Positions 33,991 to 41,634 of a DNA stretch of 64,000 bases are shown in pieces; positions within the stretch are counted from its first letter, which is position 1, and every line of letters starts with the position of its first letter. The stretch lies in NCBI RefSeq assembly GCF_000720325.1, contig NZ_JOJM01000045.1, forward strand, positions 1-64,000, written 5' to 3'. A program made the translations under genes and the position numbers. The notes under the pieces are model-generated. The model was not told where the DNA came from. It worked only from the letters and a program-made list of their open reading frames with translations, and did not search any database. This DNA comes from Streptomyces sp. NRRL B-1347. GTDB taxonomy: Bacteria > Actinomycetota > Actinomycetes > Streptomycetales > Streptomycetaceae.

Positions 33991-34625
33991 GCCGTGGCCC
34001 TGCCCACCACCGGGGCCAGCCCGCTCGATCGTGCGACGGCCCCGGCGTCGCCGCACTCGGCGAGCCAGTTGGCGAGCATCAGGTGCCCGTGCTCGGTGAG
34101 GACGGACTCGGGGTGGAACTGCACGCCCTCGACGGGCAGTTCGCGGTGGCGCAGGCCCATGATGATGCCGTCCGCCGTGCGGGCGGTGACTTCGAGCTCG
34201 GCGGGCACGGTGGCGGGCTCGGCGGCGAGCGAGTGGTACCGGGTCGCGGTGAAGGGCGAGGGCAGGCCCGCGAAGACGCCCTTGCCCTCGTGCGTGACCG
34301 GCGAGGTCTTGCCGTGCAGGAGCTCCGGCGCCCGGTCCACGACACCGCCGTACGCCACGGCCATCGACTGCATGCCCAGGCACACGCCGAAGACGGGCAC
34401 GCCGGTGGCGGCGCAGTGGCGCACCATGTCCACGCAGACGCCCGCCTGCTCGGGGGTGCCGGGGCCCGGCGAGAGCAGCACGCCGTCGAAGCCGTCCTGC
34501 GCGTGCCGCAGCTCGACCTCGTCGTTGCGCAGGACCTCGCACTCGGCGCCCAGCTGGTACAGGTACTGCACGAGGTTGAAGACGAAGCTGTCGTAGTTGT
34601 CGACGACGAGGATGCGCGCGCCCAT
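33987..34625 (-). CDS. Glutamine amidotransferase, aminodeoxychorismate/anthranilate synthase component II
   Basis: 212 residues. A class I amidotransferase with ILVVDNYDSFVFNLVQYL at the start, LSPGPGTPEQAG for the oxyanion region, the catalytic cysteine in FGVCLGMQSM and the His-Glu pair in GVQFHPESVL. It makes ammonia from glutamine for a PabB or TrpE partner not found in the window. PabA and TrpG types cannot be separated on this evidence. Both ends overlap neighbours (ATGA with the small membrane protein, GTGA with the sortase), so a metabolic enzyme is embedded in a sortase operon. Confidence 0.9.
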   Translation of the reverse strand: MGARILVVDNYDSFVFNLVQYLYQLGAECEVLRNDEVELRHAQDGFDGVLLSPGPGTPEQAGVCVDMVRHCAATGVPVFGVCLGMQSMAVAYGGVVDRAPELLHGKTSPVTHEGKGVFAGLPSPFTATRYHSLAAEPATVPAELEVTARTADGIIMGLRHRELPVEGVQFHPESVLTEHGHLMLANWLAECGDAGAVARSSGLAPVVGRATA

Positions 34626-34783
34626 CAGTTGTCCACCGTCACGTCGTTGAAGGGAAGGAGCGGCTCCGCCCAGGGGAACACGTACTGGAACAGCACATAG
34701 ACCACGGCGAGGACCAGCATCAGGGAGATCAGTGCCCTCACCCATGCGTTCCCCGGCAGATGTCGCCAGATCCAGCCGTACAT
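34625..34783 (-). CDS. Small single-helix membrane protein
   Basis: 52 residues: MYGWIWRHLPGN, one membrane helix (LISLMLVLAVVYVLFQYVF) and a short acidic end with PLLPFNDVTVDN. The ATG at 34783 follows AAAGGGACGGC. Its stop overlaps the amidotransferase start. Small proteins of this kind are conserved at this place in Streptomyces as I remember it; function unknown. A longer upstream reading is probably not used. Confidence 0.75.
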   Translation of the reverse strand: MYGWIWRHLPGNAWVRALISLMLVLAVVYVLFQYVFPWAEPLLPFNDVTVDN

Positions 34784-34853
34784 GCCGTCCCTTTCGTCGC
34801 CACACGACCGCCCGGCCCCATCGCACCGGCCGTCGCCGCCGTACCGCACCAGA

Positions 34854-35555
34854 CTAACGGCGCAGTGCCTCAGGTTTCCCGGCCTCCACGGGCTGGGTGG
34901 CGTCCAGATGGGCCCAGGCGATGAGGCGGTGGCTGTGGCCCCACTCGGGCTCGCAGGTGGTCAGGGTGAGGTAGCGGCCGGGCTCGCGGTAGCCGGACCC
35001 CCGCGGCACGGGGTCGACGACCCCGGTGTCGCTGGGCAGCGTCTTGTACGGCTTCTTGTCGATGCGGTACGTGAACCAGGTCGTGCCGTCGGTGAGGACG
35101 ACCGCGTCGCCGCGGCGCAGCTCGGGGAAGTCCTTGAACGGGTCGCCGTAGGTGCGCCGGTGTCCGGCCACGGCGAAGTTGCCCTTCCGGCCGAGCTGGG
35201 CGGTGCGCGCGTAGTGGCCGAGGCCCTTCTTGAGGGTGTCGGTGGCGGTGCCCTGGAGCACGGGCTTGTTCCACGTGAAACCGAAGCGGGGGACGTACAT
35301 GACGGCGAAGGGTTCGCCGTCTTCGTAGGGGGCCGGTTTCGGGGGCGAGGAGTCGAGGGCCCCGCTGCCGCTGCCCGCGCCGGTGGCGATCCGGCCCTGG
35401 GACCACCGGTCGTGGAGGCGGTCGATCTGGTCGTCCATGGCCCGGTCGGCCTTCACTCCGGTCCAGAACAGCACGTACGCCACGAAGAGCACGATCAGGG
35501 TGCCGACGGTGATGCACAGTTCGCTGAACGTCCGGACGATCACGCGTACCGTCAC
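34854..35555 (-). CDS. Class E sortase (third of three)
   Basis: 233 residues. A membrane helix (ELCITVGTLIVLFVAYVLFW) and a sortase domain with VAGHRRTYG, TLTTCEPEWGHSHRLIAW providing the His, Cys and Arg. The Cys is followed by EPEW rather than TP, which sets it apart from the other two and suggests a different substrate. The GTG at 35555 has GGAGG eight bases upstream. A parS-like sequence lies inside the gene at 35268-35281. Confidence 0.92.
   Translation of the reverse strand: MTVRVIVRTFSELCITVGTLIVLFVAYVLFWTGVKADRAMDDQIDRLHDRWSQGRIATGAGSGSGALDSSPPKPAPYEDGEPFAVMYVPRFGFTWNKPVLQGTATDTLKKGLGHYARTAQLGRKGNFAVAGHRRTYGDPFKDFPELRRGDAVVLTDGTTWFTYRIDKKPYKTLPSDTGVVDPVPRGSGYREPGRYLTLTTCEPEWGHSHRLIAWAHLDATQPVEAGKPEALRR
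35268..35281. other. parS-like ParB-binding site inside a sortase gene
   Basis: GTTCCACGTGAAAC differs from the parS core GTTTCACGTGAAAC by one base, the same variant seen at 58736-58749. Confidence 0.65.
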
Positions 35556-35578
35556 CGCAGGGACCTCCCGAGCGAGCG

Positions 35579-36370
35579 CTACTCCACAGGCTTCGCGTAA
35601 TGCAGGTTCACTGTGCCCGAGTAGCCGGGAAGAGTCACCGCCCCGTCGTCGTCGACTTTCCAGCCGAGCCCGTAGGCGTTGACGTAGAGCATGTAGTTCT
35701 GGATCTCGGGCGAGGCGGCGAGGGCCTTCTTGAGGCGGTCGGGGTCGCCGATCGCGGTCACCTTGTACGGCGGTGAGTAGACGCGGCCCTGGAGGATCAG
35801 GGTGTTGCCGACGCAGCGCACGGCGCTGGTGGAGATCAGCCGCTGGTCCATGACCTTGATGCCCTCGGCGCCGCCCTGCCACAGGGCGTTGACCACGGCC
35901 TGGAGGTCCTGCTGGTGGATGACCAGGTCGTTGGGCTGGGGCTCGGGGTAGCCGGGGAGCTTGGCGGTGGCGTGCGGCGGGGCGTCGGTGAGGGTCACGG
36001 AGACGGCCTGGCCACTGAGCTTCTTGGTGCCCGCGTTCCGCTCCAGGGCGCCGAGCCGGGCCTCGTCGGCCTTGGTGCCGGGGCTGTCGCGGCGGGCGAG
36101 GGACTCGACCTCGTCGCGCAGCGAGCCGGTGGACTGGTCCAGGTCCTTGTTCTTGCGGCTGCGTTCCTGGATGAGGTCGGAGAGCTTCAACAGGGAGTCG
36201 TCGGTGCGGATGTTGGTGCCCTTGGCCGTGTTGAAGCTGGTCATGAAGAGCAGCCCGGCGAGGGCGAAGACGCCTGCGGTGAGCACCCGGAGCGGCCGCC
36301 AGCGGCGGCGTCGGCCCTTGTCCGGAGAGGGCGGACCCGTGCCCGTGGGGAAGTCGGCAGAATTGCTCAA
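35579..36370 (-). CDS. DUF881 family membrane-anchored protein
   Basis: 263 residues. A Pro/Arg-rich cytoplasmic start, one membrane helix ([19 protein letters not shown]), a coiled-coil stretch ([20 protein letters not shown]) and a DUF881 domain with [37 protein letters not shown] (in part) and [14 protein letters not shown]. It uses a TTG start at 36370 with AAGGAG upstream. The family is often next to crgA and other division genes; molecular role unknown. Confidence 0.88.
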   Translation of the reverse strand: MSNSADFPTGTGPPSPDKGRRRRWRPLRVLTAGVFALAGLLFMTSFNTAKGTNIRTDDSLLKLSDLIQERSRKNKDLDQSTGSLRDEVESLARRDSPGTKADEARLGALERNAGTKKLSGQAVSVTLTDAPPHATAKLPGYPEPQPNDLVIHQQDLQAVVNALWQGGAEGIKVMDQRLISTSAVRCVGNTLILQGRVYSPPYKVTAIGDPDRLKKALAASPEIQNYMLYVNAYGLGWKVDDDGAVTLPGYSGTVNLHYAKPVE

Positions 36371-36512
36371 CGTACCCTTATCTCCTTCACCGCCGCGGAA
36401 GCACTACGCTAACGGACGCCCGGGGGAAGACTTAGCGCACCGTAGTGTCCGCTCCCGGCGCCGGACCCAGTTACCTGCGCGGCCACGCAGCGCATCGACA
36501 GGAGAGACCCTC

Positions 36513-36770
36513 GTGCCGAAGTCACGTATCCGCAAGAAGGCAGACGACTACACGCCCCCGTCGTCGAAGAAGGCGACGAACATCAAGCTGACCAGCCGTA
36601 GCTGGGTCGCTCCCGTGATGCTGGCGCTGTTCCTGATCGGCCTCGCCTGGATCGTCGTCTTCTACGTCACGGACGGCGAGCTCCCGATCGACCCGCTGGG
36701 CAACTGGAACATCGTGGTCGGCTTCGGCTTCATCGCCGCGGGCTTCGGCGTCTCCACTCAGTGGAAGTAA
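36513..36770 (+). CDS. crgA: Cell division protein CrgA
   Basis: 85 residues with a GTG start, AGGAGA upstream. Begins [15 protein letters not shown] and has two membrane helices ([22 protein letters not shown] and [15 protein letters not shown]). CrgA is a small actinobacterial inhibitor or coordinator of Z-ring assembly and septal peptidoglycan synthesis. It is divergent from DUF881. Confidence 0.95.
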   Translation: MPKSRIRKKADDYTPPSSKKATNIKLTSRSWVAPVMLALFLIGLAWIVVFYVTDGELPIDPLGNWNIVVGFGFIAAGFGVSTQWK

Positions 36771-36815
36771 CGATCCGGGGTAACGGAGGGGGCGGAACGC
36801 AAGCCCTGGCCTGAG

Positions 36816-37050
36816 TTATCCACAGCGCGAGCGCTGCCATCCACAGACCTGGGGAAAGGTCTGAAGATCTGTGGATAACTCTCCGGACGTTGACGCCGGT
36901 GTGACTGGTCGGCCGTTCCGGTTCGGCCCGTCCACCCCTTGCCCCGCCTGGGAAAACCCGGATCGGCGAAGCGCGGAACAGACGTTCCCCACTTCGTGCA
37001 CAAGATCGGGCACGGACTGTGGACAACCTGGGGCGGGACGGTGGGGACAA
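36816..37050. other. DnaA-box cluster between crgA and rhomboid
   Basis: The 413-bp gap between crgA and the rhomboid gene has no reading frame of merit but holds TTATCCACA at 36816-36824, a weaker CCATCCACA at 36837-36845, TGTGGATAA at 36870-36878, TGTGGACAA at 37018-37026 and TGGGGACAA (one mismatch) at 37042-37050. Boxes occur in both directions, three of them perfect. Such density suggests a DnaA-binding or titration locus. Confidence 0.6.
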
Positions 37051-37183
37051 CGCCGTACCCAGGGCGACCCGTACCCGGGATGCCCCATACTCCGGGGCCC
37101 CGCGCCCGTACGGGACGACAGCAGCAGCGTGGCCCCACCCGGCAACGGATGGGGCCACGGAAGCCGCAAGGCGCACGAGTGCC

Positions 37184-38077
37184 TCAGGTGAGCTGCACGG
37201 TCCGGATGATCACGGTGGCGGCGATCGCCAGGAACACCAGGGCGCAGGTGCCCCACTGCACCAGGGCCCGGTGCTCGCGGGGCGCGTGCACCATGCCGTA
37301 CGCGATGGCGACACCGGCGACGAGACCGCCGACGTGCGCCTGCCAGGCGATGCCGCTCCAGGTGAACGTGAACAGCAGGTTCAGCGCGAGGAGCGCGATG
37401 ACCGGGCGCATGTCGTAGTTCAGGCGGCGCATCAGGACCGCCGTCGCACCGAGCAGGCCGAAGATCGCCCCGGAGGCGCCGAGCGAGGCGTCGCTGGGGT
37501 CCGAGACCAGATACGTCAGGGCGCTGCCGCCGAGCCCCGACAGCAGATAGAGCGCGAGGAAGCGCGCCCGGCCGAGCGCCGCCTCCAGCGGACCGCCGAG
37601 CCACCACAGACCCAGCATGTTGAACGCGATGTGCCAGATCTCCTGGTGCGTGAACATGGCCGTGACCAGGCGGTACGCATCGCCGTCCGCCACGCCCTCG
37701 GTGGCGGGGAACGGCTCGGGGGGCCACCGGCCGATCAGGAACAGGTCCCCGACGAGGTCCTCACGGGCGCGAACCGCGATGAACACCAGGACGTTGATCG
37801 CCAGGATGATCTTCGTGAGCAGACGCGGGTCCTGCGTGAGCGTGCCGCCCGCCAGCGTGCGCGGCTGGCTGGCCGCCGGGGCGTGCCCGGTGCCGGAGCC
37901 GCCCTTGACGCACTCGGGGCACTGGAAGCCGACGGAGGCACTGATCATGCACTCCGGGCAGATCGGACGCTCGCAGCGGGTACAGGTGATACCCGTCTCC
38001 CGGCCGGGATGCCGGTAGCAGCTCGGCAGGCTCTGCGCGTCCTGCGGCCCCTGCGGGCTGCCTGGCGCCTGATCCAT
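37184..38077 (-). CDS. Rhomboid-family intramembrane serine protease with N-terminal zinc finger
   Basis: 297 residues. A B-box-like zinc finger lies at residues 19-60 (CYRHPGRETGITCTRC, CPEC, CPEC). Six membrane helices follow, with the catalytic serine in GASGAIFGLLGA and histidine in AWQAHVGGLVAG, and HIAFNMLGLWWLGGPLE as the usual loop. Rhomboids cut single-pass proteins within the membrane; the substrate is unknown. It is the last gene before a DnaA-box cluster. Confidence 0.92.
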   Translation of the reverse strand: MDQAPGSPQGPQDAQSLPSCYRHPGRETGITCTRCERPICPECMISASVGFQCPECVKGGSGTGHAPAASQPRTLAGGTLTQDPRLLTKIILAINVLVFIAVRAREDLVGDLFLIGRWPPEPFPATEGVADGDAYRLVTAMFTHQEIWHIAFNMLGLWWLGGPLEAALGRARFLALYLLSGLGGSALTYLVSDPSDASLGASGAIFGLLGATAVLMRRLNYDMRPVIALLALNLLFTFTWSGIAWQAHVGGLVAGVAIAYGMVHAPREHRALVQWGTCALVFLAIAATVIIRTVQLT

Positions 38078-38131
38078 CGCGGTCCCCTCTGGTCTGCCGT
38101 ACGCGGCGGCGTCGGCATGCTGGTCAACGCA

Positions 38132-38165
38132 CCGCCCCGCCCTCCTCTACGGATGGGCGGGGCGG
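38132..38165. terminator. Terminator between cyclophilin and rhomboid
   Basis: A perfect 11-bp stem CCGCCCCGCCC / GGGCGGGGCGG with a 12-base loop. On the plus strand a TTTT follows; on the strand of the genes it lacks a T run, as in many Streptomyces terminators. Confidence 0.65.
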
Positions 38166-38203
38166 TTTTGTTCCCTGACGGGCGGGGTCGAGCGCCGGGG
38201 CGC

Positions 38204-38737
38204 TCAGCCCTCGCGCGTCTCGACGACGACGGACTCGATGACGACGTCGTTCACCGGGCGGTCCGTGCGCGGGTTGGTCTGCGTGCCGGCGATGGCGTCC
38301 ACGACCTTCTTGCCGGCGTCGTTGGTGACCTCGCCGAAGATGGTGTGCTTGCGGGTCAGCCACGCGGTCGGGGAGACCGTGATGAAGAACTGGGAGCCGT
38401 TGGTGCCCGGGCCCGCGTTCGCCATGGCGAGGAGGTACGGCTTGTCGAAGGCGAGGTCCGGGTGGAACTCGTCCTCGAACTCGTAGCCCGGGCCGCCCGT
38501 GCCGTTGCCCAGCGGGTCGCCGCCCTGGATCATGAAGCCGCTGATCACCCGGTGGAAGACCGTGCCGTCGTACAGCTTGTCCGAGGACTTCTTCCCGGTC
38601 GCGGGGTGCACCCACTCGCGCTCGCCCTGGGCGAGCTCAACAAAGTTCCTGACCGTCTTGGGCGCGTGGTTCGGCAGGAGCCGGATCTCGATGTCGCCCT
38701 GGTTGGTCTTGAGAGTGGCGTAAAGCTGCTCGGCCAC
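38204..38737 (-). CDS. Cyclophilin-type peptidylprolyl isomerase
   Basis: 177 residues with a GTG start. Cyclophilin motifs FHRVISGFMIQGGDP and GTNGSQFFITVSPTAWL, including the active-site Arg and Phe/Gln residues. There is no signal peptide, so it is cytoplasmic. It catalyses proline cis/trans isomerisation. A much longer upstream reading frame is an artefact of GC content. Confidence 0.93.
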   Translation of the reverse strand: MAEQLYATLKTNQGDIEIRLLPNHAPKTVRNFVELAQGEREWVHPATGKKSSDKLYDGTVFHRVISGFMIQGGDPLGNGTGGPGYEFEDEFHPDLAFDKPYLLAMANAGPGTNGSQFFITVSPTAWLTRKHTIFGEVTNDAGKKVVDAIAGTQTNPRTDRPVNDVVIESVVVETREG

Positions 38738-39119
38738 GATCTGCCTTCCGTTGTCCTCTGTGACCCTCCGATCCTCGCACGGACCGGTTTGGGACGAGTA
38801 GCCGCCGAGCAGGCGCGCCTGGAGGCGATCCGTGGCATTGTCGTCGACGGGCCCACTCGTACCGGACCGAGCGCTTCGCTCCGCACGGATCGCGCGGCTC
38901 GGGGCGGACCGGGAGCGGCAGCGGAGGCCGTGCCCGACGCCGGGCCGACGCCGGGCCGGAAGCCGTGCGCACCGGCGGCCGGGGCGGACCGACGCGCGCC
39001 CCGCGCTCGGCGAGCGCCCCGGATGCCCGTCCGCGCGTGCCCCGGTTCCATCCGGCAGGCATGATCCCGGAAAGGGTGGAAAGGTGACATACCTATACGC
39101 CACCAAGGAGGAGGATCCC
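38738..39119. other. Intergenic region between cyclophilin and DUF5324
   Basis: Divergent promoter region. A Gly/Arg/Pro-rich frame runs through it but has no ribosome binding site or family resemblance. I see no repeats or strong dyads. Confidence 0.5.
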
Positions 39120-39833
39120 GTGACCCGCAAAGACAGCGTGCGCGCCGCGGCCGACTCGGCGAAGGAAAGCGCGCGGCACGCCGCGGACGCGGTGGCGCCC
39201 TACGCCGAAGAAGCCAAGGACCGGGCCACTCACCTGGCACAGGAGGCGCGCTCGCGCCTCGCCCCGAAGGTGTCGCACGCGGCGCACGTCGCCGCCGACC
39301 AGGCCCGCGTCCAGTACGGGGCGCACGTCGCGCCGCGCGTGGTGCAGGCGCGCGGGCACGTGCCGCCGAAGCTCGACCACGCGGCGCACGAGGCCGCGGT
39401 CCGCACCCGCAAGGCCGCCCGCCAGGCCGCCGACTTCTCGAAGCCCCGCATCGAGCACGCCGTGGCCGTCTCCGGCCCGGTCCGCGAGGAGGCGGCGGCC
39501 CGGGGCGCGGCGGCGCTCGCCGCACTGCGCGGCCAGGTGTCGCCGCAGGAGATCAAGGAGATCGCCCGCAGGCAGGAGCGCCGGGCCCGCACCGGCCGCA
39601 CGGTCAAGCGCCTCGCCGTGCTCGGCCTGCTCGGCGCCGCCGCGGTCGCCGTGTGGAAGTGGTGGGACAAGCAGGCCAACCCGGACTGGCTGGTCGAACC
39701 CCCCGCGGCCACGGAGCTCCCCGACCGCGCCCCGCTGACCTCGGTGGACGGCAGCGCCCAGGCGTCCCTCGACCCCGAGGTGCAGGCGAAGCAGGCCGAG
39801 GCCGAGGCGGAGAGCAGGGACGAGCGGGGCTGA
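39120..39833 (+). CDS. DUF5324 family protein
   Basis: 237 residues, GTG start with AAGGAGGAGG upstream. Long amphipathic helices with repeated AHxAADxA-type words (ADSAKESARHAADAVAPYAEEAKDRA in part, then SHAAHVAADQARVQYGAHVAP) resemble apolipoprotein-like or LEA-like helices. One membrane helix near residue 165 (RLAVLGLLGAAAVAVWKWW) precedes an acidic tail with EVQAKQAEAEAESRDERG. It is typical of Streptomyces, next to the cyclophilin gene; function unknown. Confidence 0.87.
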   Translation: MTRKDSVRAAADSAKESARHAADAVAPYAEEAKDRATHLAQEARSRLAPKVSHAAHVAADQARVQYGAHVAPRVVQARGHVPPKLDHAAHEAAVRTRKAARQAADFSKPRIEHAVAVSGPVREEAAARGAAALAALRGQVSPQEIKEIARRQERRARTGRTVKRLAVLGLLGAAAVAVWKWWDKQANPDWLVEPPAATELPDRAPLTSVDGSAQASLDPEVQAKQAEAEAESRDERG

Positions 39834-39841
39834 CGCGCGGT

Positions 39842-39892
39842 CCGGGGGCGGGGCACCACGGGCCTCGCTCCCGGGCCGGGCCCCGCCTCCGG
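39842..39892. terminator. Bidirectional terminator after DUF5324
   Basis: CCGGGGGCGGGGC and GCCCCGCCTCCGG form a 13-bp stem with one mismatch around a 25-base loop, between convergent genes. Confidence 0.65.
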
Positions 39893-39902
39893 AATCCAGC
39901 CG

Positions 39903-40619
39903 TCAGGGATCCAGCCTCCCCTCCACCACGTCCAGCGCCACCCCCATCAGCTTCCGCTGGTGCGAGCGGGCGTGGCCGCGCAGCACGCCGAACGCCTCGT
40001 CCAGGGTCAGCGCCCGGCGCGCGGCGAGGATGCCCTTGGCCTGCTCGATGACGACGCGGCTGCTCAGGGCGTGCTGGAGCTGACCCGCCAGGGTGTGGGA
40101 CCGGCGCAGCTCGTCCTCCCGCAGCAGCGCCGTGGCCACGATGTCCGCGAGGGACTGGCCGATGGCAAGCCCCTCATCGGTGACCGGCTCCTCGGGGGAG
40201 CCGAAGAGGACCAGCGCGCCCACGATCAGCTCACGCCCCCGCAGCGGACGGGCCGCGACGTGCGTGTAGCCCAGGGCCAGTGCCTGCGGCACGTAGCGGG
40301 GCCAGCGCAGCCGGGCGACGGGGCTCTCCAGATCGGTGCGCGGCACGGGGTTGCCGGTCTCCCGGCAGTACGCCGCCGGGCCCTCGCCCTCCTGATACCC
40401 GGCAAGGACGAGCTCGCGGGCCTCGGCCTCGGACGCGTACACCTGCGCCTCCTCGGTCGCGGGCGGGATGCCGAGGACGGCGCAGGCGCGGGCGCCGAGG
40501 ACTTCGTGGCTGCGGGAGGCGAGCGCCGCGAGGAGGACGGGCGGGTCGACCGGTTCACCGTGAGCACCACCCGCGAGCTCCACGAAGGCCTCGGCGAGGC
40601 GCTGCTGTGACATCGTCAT
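39903..40619 (-). CDS. GAF and ANTAR domain regulator
   Basis: 238 residues. GAF domain at about 20-165 and ANTAR domain at about 175-232 (LQHALSSRVVIEQAKGILAARRALTLDEAFGVLR in part), the helical fold that binds paired hairpins in nascent RNA and prevents termination. The GAF domain probably senses a small ligand or redox state. The ATG overlaps the stop of the upstream GAF protein (ATGA), so two related regulators are made together. Confidence 0.88.
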   Translation of the reverse strand: MTMSQQRLAEAFVELAGGAHGEPVDPPVLLAALASRSHEVLGARACAVLGIPPATEEAQVYASEAEARELVLAGYQEGEGPAAYCRETGNPVPRTDLESPVARLRWPRYVPQALALGYTHVAARPLRGRELIVGALVLFGSPEEPVTDEGLAIGQSLADIVATALLREDELRRSHTLAGQLQHALSSRVVIEQAKGILAARRALTLDEAFGVLRGHARSHQRKLMGVALDVVEGRLDP

Positions 40620-41479
40620 GGCCAGTCTCCCATGGTGATCTTCAAGTCACCGGACACGATCTTCCGCGAGAGCTCTTCCAGGCTCCCCTCGCCGCTGAAC
40701 GCCCGCGCCTTGATGAGCGCGAGGGCGTCCTCGACACGGCATCCCACGTGCACGGACAGCATGCCCGCCGCCTGCTGCACCACGTCCCGGTGGTCGGTGC
40801 CGCCGTACAGTTCGGGGTCGGCGTCGGGGTCGAGGAGGACCGTGCGGGTCAGCGCCCCCACTATCTCCGTGAACGTCCGGGTGCCGACGAGGCCCGGGCG
40901 CGGGTCGAACACCGCGAGCGCGCCGAGGCAGCGGTCGGCGGAGCCCAGCGGGACCGCGGCGACCTCGCGGATGCCCATCGCGGTGAGGGCCGGGCCGTAG
41001 CAGGGCCAGCGCGTATCGATCGCCTGGTGCGAAACGAAGACCAGGTCCCGGCGGAGCGTGGCGTCCTTGGTGGGCCCTTCGCCGAGCATGAACTCCAGGT
41101 CCTGCGCGGTCCGCGCCGGTTCGTCCGACGCGGCGACGGCGAGCTGCCGCTGGCAGCCGTCCACCAGGGTGAGCGCCGCGCTCTTCGTGCCACAGGCCTC
41201 GGCGACGCCGCTCATGAACTGCGGCCGGGGTCCACCCCCCTGCGCCCACCCCGACAGGCGGCGCGCGAAAGACTCCTGCAGCTGCGCCGACGAGCGGTGG
41301 GCACCCGCGGTGTTGCGCAGTGCCTCAGCGATCCTCAGGTGCACCTCGCGGCCCGTGGCCGCCGCCAACTTCTCCTGCCGCGCGGCCGCCTCGTCCGCGC
41401 GGGCGGCCCGCGCCCGCGCGGACGAGGCACGGCGCCAGGCATCCATCACCTGGTCGGCAGAGCCCTCGCCCTGGGTCAT
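40616..41479 (-). CDS. GAF and ANTAR domain protein (paralogue of the downstream regulator)
   Basis: 287 residues. An N-terminal helical stretch of about 75 residues (SARARAARADEAAARQEKLA) is probably coiled coil, then a GAF domain (SGVAEACGTKSAALTLVDG to DLVFVSHQAIDTRWPCYGPA) and a C-terminal ANTAR-like domain (DVVQQAAGMLSVHVGCRVEDALALIKARAFSG in part). The start is uncertain: no ribosome binding site is clear near 41479, and an in-frame ATG lies nine codons upstream. Confidence 0.82.
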   Translation of the reverse strand: MTQGEGSADQVMDAWRRASSARARAARADEAAARQEKLAAATGREVHLRIAEALRNTAGAHRSSAQLQESFARRLSGWAQGGGPRPQFMSGVAEACGTKSAALTLVDGCQRQLAVAASDEPARTAQDLEFMLGEGPTKDATLRRDLVFVSHQAIDTRWPCYGPALTAMGIREVAAVPLGSADRCLGALAVFDPRPGLVGTRTFTEIVGALTRTVLLDPDADPELYGGTDHRDVVQQAAGMLSVHVGCRVEDALALIKARAFSGEGSLEELSRKIVSGDLKITMGDWP

Positions 41480-41634
41480 GCTCGAAGCGTACGCCCGGGT
41501 TTCCATGCGGAGGAGGCGGTTTCGGGCTTGCCGCCACAAGACAGGCTGGGTTTCGCACCGCGGTACGAGACGGTGCGCGCTGGAGCGCCCGGCGCGCGAG
41601 GTCCTCGTACCACGTCCGTACGAAGCGGAGCACG

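Noticed and set aside
34854..35882. Longer start for the third sortase, up to 35882
   Set aside because: The extension overlaps DUF881 on the same strand in another frame and has no family resemblance; the GTG at 35555 has a good ribosome binding site.
37019..39064. A 681-residue plus-strand open frame over the rhomboid and cyclophilin genes
   Set aside because: Antisense to two genes with intact catalytic motifs; low-complexity composition and no ribosome binding site.
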